Source of the DNA: an uncultured Lentisphaeraceae bacterium
Lineage (GTDB): Bacteria; Verrucomicrobiota; Kiritimatiellia; RFP12; DVOR01
Assembly: GCA_937892925.1 (NCBI GenBank)
Contig: CALBHX010000070.1
Coordinates: 1 to 27,076, forward strand
Direction of reading: 5' to 3'
Length of the DNA stretch: 27,076 bases
Part shown: positions 16,151 through 24,025 of the stretch, one piece after another
Layout: each line of letters opens with the position of its first letter
How positions within the stretch are numbered: the stretch's first letter is position 1
Position numbers and translations under genes: made by a program
Notes under the pieces: generated by a model
What the model was told of the DNA's origin: nothing
The model's database searches: none
The model's input: the letters and a program-made list of their open reading frames with translations, nothing else

Positions 16151-16999
16151 TTATGCGCGGATCAGTGTGACAACGCGGTTATAGATTTCCTGTGCGACGT
16201 AAGGGTTGTTCATGGTATACAGGTGAATACCGGAAACGCCGCCAATCAATAAATCGACAATCTGATTAACGGCATAGGCGATGCCCGCGTCGCGCATGGC
16301 AACGGGGTTGTCTCCAAACCGTTCCAATAGCCGGACAAACTTTGGGGGCAGCCGTACGTGGCAGATGGAGACCATTCTCTCAATCTGCCGTTTGTTGGTT
16401 ACAGGCATGATGCCGGCTTCGATGGGCACATCGATTCCGAGTGCATCAGCAATATCGCGAAAACGGAAGAAGGCGTCGTTGTCAAAGAAGAGTTGTGAGA
16501 TCAGGCGGGATGCTCCGGCATCGACCTTTTCTTTAAGGTGCCGAAAATCGGCTGCGGGGCTTTCTGCTTGCGGGTGCGTCTCCGGATAGCAGGCGGCGGT
16601 GATGTGGAATCCTCCGAAGCCCCGGATAAAACGGATCAGATTCGCCGCATATGGGAAGTCGCCTGGGAGGGGGGCATTTTCTACCGGATCTCCGCGCAGC
16701 GCCAGGATGTCTTTAATCCCGGCCTTTGCAAATTGTTCCAAGATAGAAGAGACTTCCACTTTGGTTAGGTGGAGCCCGGGAAGGTGAGCCACCGCCGGAA
16801 TGTGATATTCGTTCTGGATTTTGTTGGCGATATCGAGTGTATTCTCGGCATGCTGTGATCCGCCGGCTCCGTAAGTTACGGAGATGAAGTCTGGCTGAAG
16901 CATCCGCAAGCCGTCCAGCGTCCGATAGATGGTCTCAATGGGTGCGGTACGCTTGGGAGGGAAGATTTCGAGAGAAAAGGTTTTTCGCATAGATGGCAT
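16151..16999 (-). CDS. metF: 5,10-methylenetetrahydrofolate reductase
   Basis: MetF reduces 5,10-methylene-THF to 5-methyl-THF with FAD, supplying the methyl donor for methionine synthesis. The 282-residue TIM-barrel protein has FSLEIFPPK (catalytic Glu of the FEFFPP-type motif), FISVTYGAGGS, VAHLPGLHLTKVEV, ILALRGDPVE, ACYPETHPQAESPAAD, LISQLFFDND and the barrel end GIHLYTMNN. All are standard for MetF. The start at 16999 has a poor Shine-Dalgarno sequence; a second in-frame ATG at 16990 is equally possible. It lies 87 bases downstream of metE on the same strand. Its product is the methyl source for the MetE reaction, although MetE uses the polyglutamylated form. A 12-bp hairpin occupies the gap between them. 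Confidence 0.95.
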   Translation of the reverse strand: MPSMRKTFSLEIFPPKRTAPIETIYRTLDGLRMLQPDFISVTYGAGGSQHAENTLDIANKIQNEYHIPAVAHLPGLHLTKVEVSSILEQFAKAGIKDILALRGDPVENAPLPGDFPYAANLIRFIRGFGGFHITAACYPETHPQAESPAADFRHLKEKVDAGASRLISQLFFDNDAFFRFRDIADALGIDVPIEAGIMPVTNKRQIERMVSICHVRLPPKFVRLLERFGDNPVAMRDAGIAYAVNQIVDLLIGGVSGIHLYTMNNPYVAQEIYNRVVTLIRA

Positions 17000-17029
17000 C
17001 TTTGAGAATGGGGGTGGCCGGAATGAATC

Positions 17030-17066
17030 ACCGCCTCCCGGGCAGAGAAAGGCTCCGGGAAGCGGT
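17030..17066 (-). repeat. Intergenic hairpin between metE and metF
   Basis: Inverted repeat ACCGCCTCCCGG (17030-17041) with CCGGGAAGCGGT (17055-17066) gives a 12-bp stem with one G-T pair and a 13-base loop. No T-run follows on either strand, so it is not a typical intrinsic terminator. It may stabilise or process the metE-metF transcript, or reduce metF expression relative to metE. Confidence 0.55.
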
Positions 17067-17086
17067 GGTTGATGAACCAGATGGGT

Positions 17087-19363
17087 TTATTTTATTTCCG
17101 TACGCAGTTTTTTTGCAGCGGCAACCATATGTTCAAGGGATGGAATTGTTTCCGTCCAGCCGCGTGTTTTCAATCCGCAATCGGGGTTCACCCAGAGTTT
17201 TTCGGGTGCGACTTTCTTAAGAATTTTATGTAATTGACCCAGAATTTCTGCTTCGGAGGGGATACGCGGGGAATGAATATCGTAGACGCCGGGGCCAACG
17301 GCGGTCTTGAAATGGGCAGAAGCTAATGCGTCCAGGATGGTCAGGTCAGCGCGCGAAGCTTCAAAGGAAATGACATCGGCATCCATTGCATCAATGTCGG
17401 CAATGATGTCATTGAACTCCGAGTAGCACATGTGCGTGTGGATTTGAGTTTCGGGTTTAACACCGCTGTGAACAAGTCGGAAAGCTGGAATAGCCCAAGC
17501 CAGATAATCGCATTGCCAGTCGCTTTTACGGAGGGGAAGCTTCTCGCGCAACGCGGCTTCATCAATCTGAATAATCGAGATTCCGTTGGCTTCCAAATCG
17601 AGCACTTCATCACGAATGGCAAGGGCAATCTGGTTGGTGCTTTCGTGCAGGGGAATATCCACACGCGGGAATGACCAGTTCAAGATGGTAACCGGCCCGG
17701 TGAGCATTCCTTTAACGGGTTTTTTGGAAAGGCTTTGCGCATAAACAGCCATATCAACCGTGATGGGAGCAGCACGGGAAACATCCCCCCAAATGACCGG
17801 CGGTTTGACACAGCGCGTTCCATAGCTTTGCACCCAGCCGTTGGAGGTGAAGCGGAACCCGGTCAGATGCTCACCAAAGAATTCGACCATATCATTGCGT
17901 TCGAACTCTCCATGAACGAGAACGTCCAGGCCAATTTGTTCCTGCAGCGCGATACATTGCTTGGTTTCGTTTTTATTGAAGGCGTCATATTCCGCGAACG
18001 TTTTAGTGCCTTTTCGAAACGCGGCTCGATTGCTGCGAACCTCCTGGGTTTGCGGGAAAGAACCAATGGTTGTGGTTGGGAAGAGTGGGAGCTTTAGAGC
18101 CTTTGCCTGTGCAGGGATCCGCTCTTCAAATGCCGGCAAGCGCGTGAAGTCTTTTTCTGAAAGTTTCGCCAAGCGGTTGGCAACGGCCAGATCTGCACAA
18201 TTCGGACGGCGGGTTTCCCATAGAATATGGTTTTTCTGAAAGGCATCTGTTTCGCGTGGTAAGGGCGCGTCCAGAATCTGTTTCAGTTCCGCCAGCTCGT
18301 TCAATTTCTCTTCTGCAAAAGCGAAGTAGGCTTTCTCCTGTTTGGAGAGATTGGGTTCATTGGACAGGGTGTAAGGGACGTGCAGCAGGGAGCAGGAGGT
18401 GCCGAGAACAATCTCCCCGGCATGAGGGCGGATCGCGTCAAGCGTGTCTAGAATCTTGGTGTAATCGGCACGCCAGATGTTCTTTCCGCAGATAAGGCCG
18501 GCCACGAGCGTTTTGTCTTTTGGGAATGTCTTTGAGGTAACAAGTTCTGTGGTTTTACGCCCTTCAACGAAGTCTAACCCGATGGCATCGAATGGTAACT
18601 GAATCAATGCATCGTAGCTGTCTCGCACATCACCGAAATAGGTTTGCAGGCGGACTTTGAGGTTCCGTTTATTGGCCAGGAGTTTGGTGTACAGCTCGAC
18701 AAACCATGCTACGTCACTCGCTGTCTGGTCATGAACCAGATAGGGTTCGTCCAGTTGAATCCATTCAACATTCTTTGTTTCTAACTGGGTTAACAATTCA
18801 ACATAGGCGTTTATCAGCGGCTCGGCAAAGTCTGCGGCTTGTTTTGTTCCGGTGTATCGCGCCAGCTTCAGAAAGGTGAAGGGGCCAGGCAGAACGGGAA
18901 CAGTTTCGATTCCTTGAGCCTTTGCTTCGTCATACAGATCGAACGGCTTCCAGCCAACCAGCCGGATGACAGTGGAATCTTCCAACTCCGGCACCAGATA
19001 ATGGTAATTGGTGTTGAACCACTTTTTCATGGCCAGAGCGTGTACGTCTCCAGCAGGGCCCTGATAACCGCGCGCCATTGCGAAGTACGTATCTAGGGCA
19101 GGAAGATTCAACGCCTGATAACGCGCCGGCACACAATTGAACAAAACGGCCGTATCGAGCATGGTATCGTAAAATGAAAAGTCGTTGGATGGAATCCAGT
19201 CGATTCCAGCGGCTTTCTGGCTTGCCCAATGCGTTGCGCGGAGCGTTTTGGCTTGCATGTTCAACATCTCTGCCGAGAGCTCGCCCTTGAAATATTTTTC
19301 CGTCGCGAATTTGAGTTCACGATGGGAGCCAATTCTGGGGTAACCGATAACCGATGTTTTCAT
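17087..19363 (-). CDS. metE: Cobalamin-independent methionine synthase
   Basis: MetE transfers the methyl group of 5-methyltetrahydropteroyl-tri-L-glutamate to homocysteine. The 758-residue protein has the normal full length and two-barrel layout. The N-terminal barrel begins TSVIGYPRIGSHRELKFATE, and the catalytic C-terminal barrel begins near LPLFPTTTIGSFPQTQEVR. The zinc ligands are all present: His644 and Cys646 (HTHMC), Glu668 (SFEASRAD) and Cys729 (NPDCGLKTRGW). IQIDEAALREKLPL and the DIHSPRIPS segment are also conserved. A strong AGGAGG Shine-Dalgarno sequence precedes the ATG by eight bases. A promoter and a small hairpin lie in a leader of about 59 bases. Intact MetE means methionine can be made without vitamin B12. 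MetH is not in the window. Confidence 0.98.
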   Translation of the reverse strand: MKTSVIGYPRIGSHRELKFATEKYFKGELSAEMLNMQAKTLRATHWASQKAAGIDWIPSNDFSFYDTMLDTAVLFNCVPARYQALNLPALDTYFAMARGYQGPAGDVHALAMKKWFNTNYHYLVPELEDSTVIRLVGWKPFDLYDEAKAQGIETVPVLPGPFTFLKLARYTGTKQAADFAEPLINAYVELLTQLETKNVEWIQLDEPYLVHDQTASDVAWFVELYTKLLANKRNLKVRLQTYFGDVRDSYDALIQLPFDAIGLDFVEGRKTTELVTSKTFPKDKTLVAGLICGKNIWRADYTKILDTLDAIRPHAGEIVLGTSCSLLHVPYTLSNEPNLSKQEKAYFAFAEEKLNELAELKQILDAPLPRETDAFQKNHILWETRRPNCADLAVANRLAKLSEKDFTRLPAFEERIPAQAKALKLPLFPTTTIGSFPQTQEVRSNRAAFRKGTKTFAEYDAFNKNETKQCIALQEQIGLDVLVHGEFERNDMVEFFGEHLTGFRFTSNGWVQSYGTRCVKPPVIWGDVSRAAPITVDMAVYAQSLSKKPVKGMLTGPVTILNWSFPRVDIPLHESTNQIALAIRDEVLDLEANGISIIQIDEAALREKLPLRKSDWQCDYLAWAIPAFRLVHSGVKPETQIHTHMCYSEFNDIIADIDAMDADVISFEASRADLTILDALASAHFKTAVGPGVYDIHSPRIPSEAEILGQLHKILKKVAPEKLWVNPDCGLKTRGWTETIPSLEHMVAAAKKLRTEIK

Positions 19364-19387
19364 GCGTGTGTCCTCCTAAAGCTTACA

Positions 19388-19405
19388 CCCGGCACGAAAG
19401 CCGGG
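19388..19405 (-). promoter_or_regulatory. Hairpin in the metE leader
   Basis: CCCGGC/GCCGGG arms with a six-base loop end about ten bases before the AGGAGG ribosome-binding site of metE (complement of 19372-19377). The leader is only about 59 bases long and shows none of the conserved elements of SAM-I, SAM-II or SAH riboswitches that I can recognise. A regulatory role is only suggested by its position. Confidence 0.35.
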
Positions 19406-19428
19406 CGCGTAGGGATGTATGGCGCGCT

Positions 19429-19458
19429 ACTATAGCAAAGACTACCTCGCAAGTACAA
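19429..19458 (-). promoter_or_regulatory. Probable metE promoter
   Basis: On the minus strand a TATAGT -10 box (complement of 19429-19434) is preceded at 18 bases by a weak TTGTAC -35 box (complement of 19453-19458). The predicted transcript starts near 19422. An overlapping TTGCGA lies between the boxes. Confidence 0.5.
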
Positions 19459-19678
19459 ATAAAATTTGCGGGCGAATTCGTGCTGTCTTGTGTGAGAAAA
19501 CGGTTCCGTCAGGAAAAGGAGCAGGTGTTTGAGCGGGCAGTTTGCCATACGTTTTGGCTCGAGGCGGATTCAGGAAAATATCCGGGAGCGTTTATGATGA
19601 CCTTGGCATGAGCAAAACCGAGTATGTAGGGTATCTGGCAGGAGTGAACGTTTTGCGGATTGGTTTTCGTCTCATGGA
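19459..19678. other. Intergenic stretch between divergent metE and glycosyltransferase genes
   Basis: No gene, terminator or strong repeat is visible here. Short frames on both strands lack ribosome-binding sites and coding character. The region presumably holds regulatory sites for the divergent promoters on either side. Confidence 0.4.
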
Positions 19679-19707
19679 TTACGAGCCGTCTTGAGATTTG
19701 ATACACT
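19679..19707 (+). promoter_or_regulatory. Candidate extended -10 promoter of the glycosyltransferase-ftsH/cmk operon
   Basis: TTACGA (19679-19684) and TACACT (19702-19707) are 17 bases apart, and TGA directly before the -10 gives an extended -10 (TGn). Predicted start near 19714, seven bases before the GGAGG ribosome-binding site. Confidence 0.4.
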
Positions 19708-19732
19708 GTACGGAACTTTTGGAGGCGTGTTG

Positions 19733-20668
19733 ATGGCTAAGGTTGCCGTGTTATTGCCATGTTATAATGAAGCTCTAACCATCAGAAAGGTGGTGCAGGA
19801 TTTTCGTGCGCAGCTGCCGGATGCAGAAATATGGGTGTATGACAACAACAGCTCGGATCATTCTGCAGCATTGGCCGCTGAAGCTGGCGCCAAAGTGCGG
19901 CACGTGCGCCAACAGGGCAAGGGGCATGTGGTGCGCAGGATGTTCCAGGAGGTTGACGCCGATGTGTATGTGATGGTAGACAGTGATGACACGTATCCTG
20001 CGGATGAAGTGCAGAAGCTGATCTCGCCCATCCTGGCCGGGGAGGCCGACATGGTCAATGGCGACCGTCTTTCTTCCACGTACATGACTGAAAACAAGCG
20101 CCTTGGGCATAACTTTGGGAATACATTGGTTTGTGTGCTCATCCGGCTGCTCTGGGGGCAGCGTGTGCATGATGTGATGACCGGATATCGAGCGTTTTCC
20201 CGGCTGTTTGTGAAGAGCTGCCCGGTGTTGGCACAAGGGTTTGAAATTGAAACGGAGATGACGCTGCATACGCTGGACAAACGGATGAGCCTTGTGGAGG
20301 TTCCCATTTGTTATCGTGATCGGCCGGCGGGCTCTGTTTCGAAATTGCACACCGTGCGGGATGGCATTCGGGTGTTGAAGACCATTTTCAATTTGTTCCG
20401 TTTTTATCGACCGGAGCTCTTTTTCGGTCTTGTTGGAACGGCCTTGTTGGTGATGGCGTTCGTCTTGTTTGCGCCGATTCTGGCAGAGTATTTCAAAACC
20501 GGCGTGGTGCCGCGCCAACCGACGCTCAACGTTTCAGGGTTTTTGGCCATGGCGGGACTGCTCGCGTATGGCGTGGGGCTCATTCTTGGAGCCTGCAAGA
20601 AACAATCCGACCAGATATTTGAGATTCTGACCTCTCAGGAAAAAGGCCGAGAAGTACAAAGGAGTTGA
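19733..20668 (+). CDS. Family 2 glycosyltransferase with C-terminal membrane anchor (DPM1/GtrB-like)
   Basis: From the ATG at 19733 the protein has 311 residues. The N-terminal GT-A domain starts VAVLLPCYNEALTIRKVV and has VYDNNSSD, the nucleotide-sugar/metal motif VMVDSDDTYPADE (DxD), MVNGDRLSS and DVMTGYRAFSR, as in polyprenyl-phosphate glycosyltransferases. The C-terminus has two transmembrane helices (about LFFGLVGTALLVMAFVLF and FLAMAGLLAYGVGLILG), suggesting anchoring at the inner membrane. Family members transfer a sugar from UDP- or GDP-sugar to polyprenyl phosphate for envelope glycan assembly or protein glycosylation; the donor here is unknown. The longer frame back to 19691 is rejected because GGAGG lies seven bases before 19733. 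The stop is one base before the ftsH-cmk start, and the AAAGGAG for that gene lies in this gene's last codons. Confidence 0.87.
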   Translation: MAKVAVLLPCYNEALTIRKVVQDFRAQLPDAEIWVYDNNSSDHSAALAAEAGAKVRHVRQQGKGHVVRRMFQEVDADVYVMVDSDDTYPADEVQKLISPILAGEADMVNGDRLSSTYMTENKRLGHNFGNTLVCVLIRLLWGQRVHDVMTGYRAFSRLFVKSCPVLAQGFEIETEMTLHTLDKRMSLVEVPICYRDRPAGSVSKLHTVRDGIRVLKTIFNLFRFYRPELFFGLVGTALLVMAFVLFAPILAEYFKTGVVPRQPTLNVSGFLAMAGLLAYGVGLILGACKKQSDQIFEILTSQEKGREVQRS

Positions 20669-20669
20669 A

Positions 20670-23348
20670 ATGGCCGAAGAACCGACTCAACAATCAGCCC
20701 CCAATCAGCGTCCTAAACTGCCGCAGAAGCCGGAATTGCCCGGTGGTTCTCGTTGGCGTAAACCGATCGTTGTTTGGATTTTACTTGCCGTTTTCATCTT
20801 TTCGCTGGTTGCTGTATTTCGTGACGGCACGCGTGAAGGCGGTGTGCTTGGAGGGCAGCAGCCTATGGCACAGCTGGACTTCTGGCGCCAGGTTGAGGGC
20901 GGGGTTGTTTCTGAGGGCGGGGAAATCAAGGGTAATTCGGTTCTTCCAAATGTTACGCTTGTTCGGGAAAACGATGACACGATTTATTTGGAGGGGCGGA
21001 TGCTCATGCCCGGAACTGCCGCAGCTGGGGGAATGCAGAGCAGGCCTTTCCGGATTAATCTGTTAAGCGCGGATGGGGTGGAAGATCGGTTGGCTAAAGC
21101 CGGCGTTCGCACCACGCAGGAAACGCGGCGGAGCTGGCTTGGTCCGGTGATTATTTCCATCTTGCCGCTGGTGGTTCTCTTTTTGCTTTTCTATTTTCTT
21201 TTTGCCCGGCAGATGCGCGGCGGGGAGGGGAGCCCGTTTACTTTTGGAAAATCCCGGGCAAAGCTCATGAATAAGGAAGACGCCGTAGTGCGTTTCAAAG
21301 ACGTTGCAGGTGTGGATGAGGCGAAAGAGGAAGTTCAGGAGATTGTGGACTTTTTGAAGGAGCCGGAGCGGTATTCCAGATTGGGCGGTAAAGTGCCTAA
21401 GGGTGTTTTACTGATGGGGCCTCCCGGAACAGGAAAAACACTGTTGGCAAAGGCTATAGCAGGAGAGGCGCAGGTGCCGTTTTTCTCGATCAGCGGATCT
21501 GACTTCGTGGAGATGTTTGTTGGCGTGGGTGCCAGCCGCGTGCGGGATATGTTTGCACAGGCCAAGAAAAATGCTCCATGCATTCTTTTTATTGATGAGA
21601 TTGATGCGATTGGCCGCACGCGTTTTACCGGAATTGGCGGTGGTCATGATGAACGGGAACAGACGTTGAATGCCATGTTGGTTGAGATGGATGGCTTTGA
21701 GCGGAACTCTGGCGTAATTGTTATGGCTGCTACAAACCGGGTAGATGTGCTTGACCCAGCATTGACGCGTCCTGGGCGATTTGACCGGCAGATCGTTGTG
21801 GATTTGCCTACGATTGAAGGCCGCTTGGCAATCTTGAAGGTTCATGCACAGAAAATCAAGTTGGCAAAGGATGTGGATTTGGGGCGCATTGCGCGCGGCA
21901 CGCCGGGCTTTTCCGGGGCGGACTTGGCTAACTTGCTGAATGAGGCTGCGCTTTTGGCGGCACGTGAAAATCGTACAGAAGTGGTTCATGCAGACTTGGA
22001 AGAGGCGCGGGACAAGATTCTTTGGGGGCGTGAACGGCGGTCTCATACATTGGCTGACCGCGATCGCCGGATTACGGCATGGCATGAAGGCGGGCATGCA
22101 TTGGCACAGGTTCTGCTGGAGCATACGGAGCCGCTTCATAAGGTAACCATTATTCCTCGCGGTCGGGCGCTTGGTGCCACAATGGTTTTACCTGAGCGGG
22201 ATGTACTGAACCGCACGGAAGCAGAAATGAAAGATATGCTCGTGATGGCAACGGCAGGGCGTATTGCAGAGAAGCAGTTCACGGGAGAGCTTTCGACGGG
22301 TGCTTCACAGGATATCAAGATGGCTACTAATTTGGCGCGCCGGATGGTTTGCACCTATGGCATGAGCGCGGCCTTGGGCTTTCAGGCTTTTGGAGACAAC
22401 GAGGAACAGGTTTATCTAGGGCGTGAAATCGGACGGAAACAGGACCATTCGGAAGCCACGGCTCAGACGGTTGATGCGGAGGTTTCGCGTCTTTTGCAGG
22501 AAGCCTATGCGCGCGGAGAGAAGTTGATTGCCGAACATCTGGAGACGCTTGCTCTTTTGGCAGATTATTTGTTAGACGTTGAAACTGCTGATGGACGAGA
22601 TGTTGAGATGCTGGTTCGCACGGGAAAACGCCCGGAACATAAGCCGGCAGAATCCATTAAAACAACTTCGGCCTCGGCTCGTGTGATTGCGATTGATGGC
22701 CCAAGCGGCGCGGGTAAGTCTTCGGTCTCTCGCCTAGTAGGTGAGCGGTTAGGGTTCTTGCATGTGGATAGCGGAGCTCTTTATCGTATTGTCACCTGGC
22801 AATGCCTAGAGCAGGGGGTAGATACTTCCGATCAGGCGGCGGTGGCGGCAGTGGCGGCCTCCCTCAAGATTGATTATATGGTAGAGAATGGGCACATTGT
22901 TTATACTGTTAACGGTGTTCGCCCAGATGCTGTGTTGCGGGAGCCTCGGATTAATGCGCATGCTTCGCCCGTGGCAACGGTTCCCGAAGTTCGGCAACGA
23001 ATTACGGCAGATCTTCGCGCCTTGGTACGCTTTGGGGACTTGATTGTTGAAGGGCGTGATATCACCACAGCGGTCTTCCCAGAGACGCCGGCGCGGTTTT
23101 ATCTTGAAGCAGATCCGGAAATCCGTGCCACGCGCCGCCAACAGGAAGAAGTCGCCAAGGGGGTGGCCAATCAGACAGTGGATGCGGTGAAGGCTTCGTT
23201 GCTTGCCCGGGATAAGATTGATTCCTCGCGTGCGTGCGCTCCGTTGCGTAAGGCTGATGGAGTGTGTGTTATTGACACTTCGTCTCTAACGCTTGAACAA
23301 GTGGTACAGACGGTCATTGATGCTTTGCCAGAAACGTGGCGCTCCTGA
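20670..23348 (+). CDS. FtsH membrane AAA+ metalloprotease fused to cytidylate kinase
   Basis: A single 892-codon frame encodes two complete enzymes. Residues 1-670 are FtsH: TM1 (32-50), a periplasmic domain, TM2 (about 159-178), Walker A GPPGTGKT (250-257), Walker B LFIDEID (about 306-312), second region of homology NRVDVLDPALTRPGRFDRQI, the zinc motif HEGGH (472-476; most FtsH have HEAGH) and third zinc ligand Asp548 (GASQDIKMA). After a short linker (HKPAESIKTTSASA), residues 671-892 are a full CMP/dCMP kinase: P-loop IDGPSGAGKSS, HVDSGALYR, VEGRDITTAVFPETPARFYL and SRACAPLRKADGVCVIDTSS. No stop, Shine-Dalgarno sequence or ATG lies in the linker; the nearest in-frame ATG (22608) is inside the FtsH tail. 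FtsH degrades membrane and regulatory proteins, while Cmk supplies CDP/dCDP. The fusion would place the kinase on the cytoplasmic face of the FtsH hexamer. The domains are certain; native fusion in the cell is inferred. Confidence 0.93.
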   Translation: MAEEPTQQSAPNQRPKLPQKPELPGGSRWRKPIVVWILLAVFIFSLVAVFRDGTREGGVLGGQQPMAQLDFWRQVEGGVVSEGGEIKGNSVLPNVTLVRENDDTIYLEGRMLMPGTAAAGGMQSRPFRINLLSADGVEDRLAKAGVRTTQETRRSWLGPVIISILPLVVLFLLFYFLFARQMRGGEGSPFTFGKSRAKLMNKEDAVVRFKDVAGVDEAKEEVQEIVDFLKEPERYSRLGGKVPKGVLLMGPPGTGKTLLAKAIAGEAQVPFFSISGSDFVEMFVGVGASRVRDMFAQAKKNAPCILFIDEIDAIGRTRFTGIGGGHDEREQTLNAMLVEMDGFERNSGVIVMAATNRVDVLDPALTRPGRFDRQIVVDLPTIEGRLAILKVHAQKIKLAKDVDLGRIARGTPGFSGADLANLLNEAALLAARENRTEVVHADLEEARDKILWGRERRSHTLADRDRRITAWHEGGHALAQVLLEHTEPLHKVTIIPRGRALGATMVLPERDVLNRTEAEMKDMLVMATAGRIAEKQFTGELSTGASQDIKMATNLARRMVCTYGMSAALGFQAFGDNEEQVYLGREIGRKQDHSEATAQTVDAEVSRLLQEAYARGEKLIAEHLETLALLADYLLDVETADGRDVEMLVRTGKRPEHKPAESIKTTSASARVIAIDGPSGAGKSSVSRLVGERLGFLHVDSGALYRIVTWQCLEQGVDTSDQAAVAAVAASLKIDYMVENGHIVYTVNGVRPDAVLREPRINAHASPVATVPEVRQRITADLRALVRFGDLIVEGRDITTAVFPETPARFYLEADPEIRATRRQQEEVAKGVANQTVDAVKASLLARDKIDSSRACAPLRKADGVCVIDTSSLTLEQVVQTVIDALPETWRS

Positions 23349-23375
23349 AGGATTGCTATTGAGTGGATTTTACTT

Positions 23376-23987
23376 ATGAAACTTAAACTTGCTATTTTGG
23401 GTTCTGGCTCGGGCAGCAATATGCAATCGATTGTAGATGCCATTGAGGCGCATACGCTCGATGCGGAAATTGTCTGTGTTTTGACGGATGTGCCGGATGC
23501 CAAGATTCTGGAGCGTGCGGCTCGGCATCATTTGCCGGGGCGGTATGTTTCCTGTGCGCCGTTTCGAACCAAGTTGGATGGGGCTGCACAGGAAGAAACA
23601 ATTCGCCTGATGCGGGAGGCTGGGGCAGATACGGTGGTGTTGGCTGGTTTTATGCGGATTGTCAAGCCGGCATTGCTGGCGGCTTTCCCTAATCGCGTTC
23701 TCAATATTCATCCAGCCCTGCTGCCGGCATTTCCCGGATTATGTTCGTGGAAACAGGCTTTGGATTATGGATGTCGCGTGGCGGGGTGTACGGTGCACTT
23801 TGTGGATGCCGGTACTGACAGCGGCCCCATTATTGTGCAGAAGGCGGTTCCGATTGAACCAAACGACACCCCTGAAACGCTTCATGCGCGAATTCAGGTT
23901 CAAGAGCATATTGCTTATCCGGAGGCATTACGTTTACTTTCCGAGGGGCGGTTGCATATTCAGGGACGGCGGGTTATTATTCGTTGA
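23376..23987 (+). CDS. purN: Phosphoribosylglycinamide formyltransferase
   Basis: PurN transfers the formyl group of 10-formyl-THF to glycinamide ribonucleotide in purine synthesis. The 203-residue protein has the normal length. It begins LAILGSGSGSNMQSIVDAIE (substrate phosphate loop) and has VVLAGFMRIVKPALL, the catalytic pair Asn110 and His112 in NIHPALLPAFPG, and the catalytic Asp148 in HFVDAGTDSGPIIVQKAVP. The typical HAHRQAL segment after the FPG motif is here CSWKQAL, a modest divergence. The ATG has an AGTGGA ribosome-binding site nine bases upstream and lies 27 bases after ftsH-cmk, so co-transcription is likely. It joins nucleotide metabolism with the cytidylate kinase domain just upstream. 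Confidence 0.95.
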   Translation: MKLKLAILGSGSGSNMQSIVDAIEAHTLDAEIVCVLTDVPDAKILERAARHHLPGRYVSCAPFRTKLDGAAQEETIRLMREAGADTVVLAGFMRIVKPALLAAFPNRVLNIHPALLPAFPGLCSWKQALDYGCRVAGCTVHFVDAGTDSGPIIVQKAVPIEPNDTPETLHARIQVQEHIAYPEALRLLSEGRLHIQGRRVIIR

Positions 23988-24025
23988 GAACTCAATGTGA
24001 AAAGTGTCAAGGGGAGGATTGAAGG

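Noticed and set aside
19364..19425. SAM or SAH riboswitch in front of metE
   Set aside because: The leader is too short and lacks the conserved cores of known classes that I can recognise by eye; only one small hairpin is present.
19775..20518. Minus-strand open frame opposite the glycosyltransferase
   Set aside because: His/Pro-rich antisense translation with no motif; the opposite strand encodes a clear GT2 enzyme.
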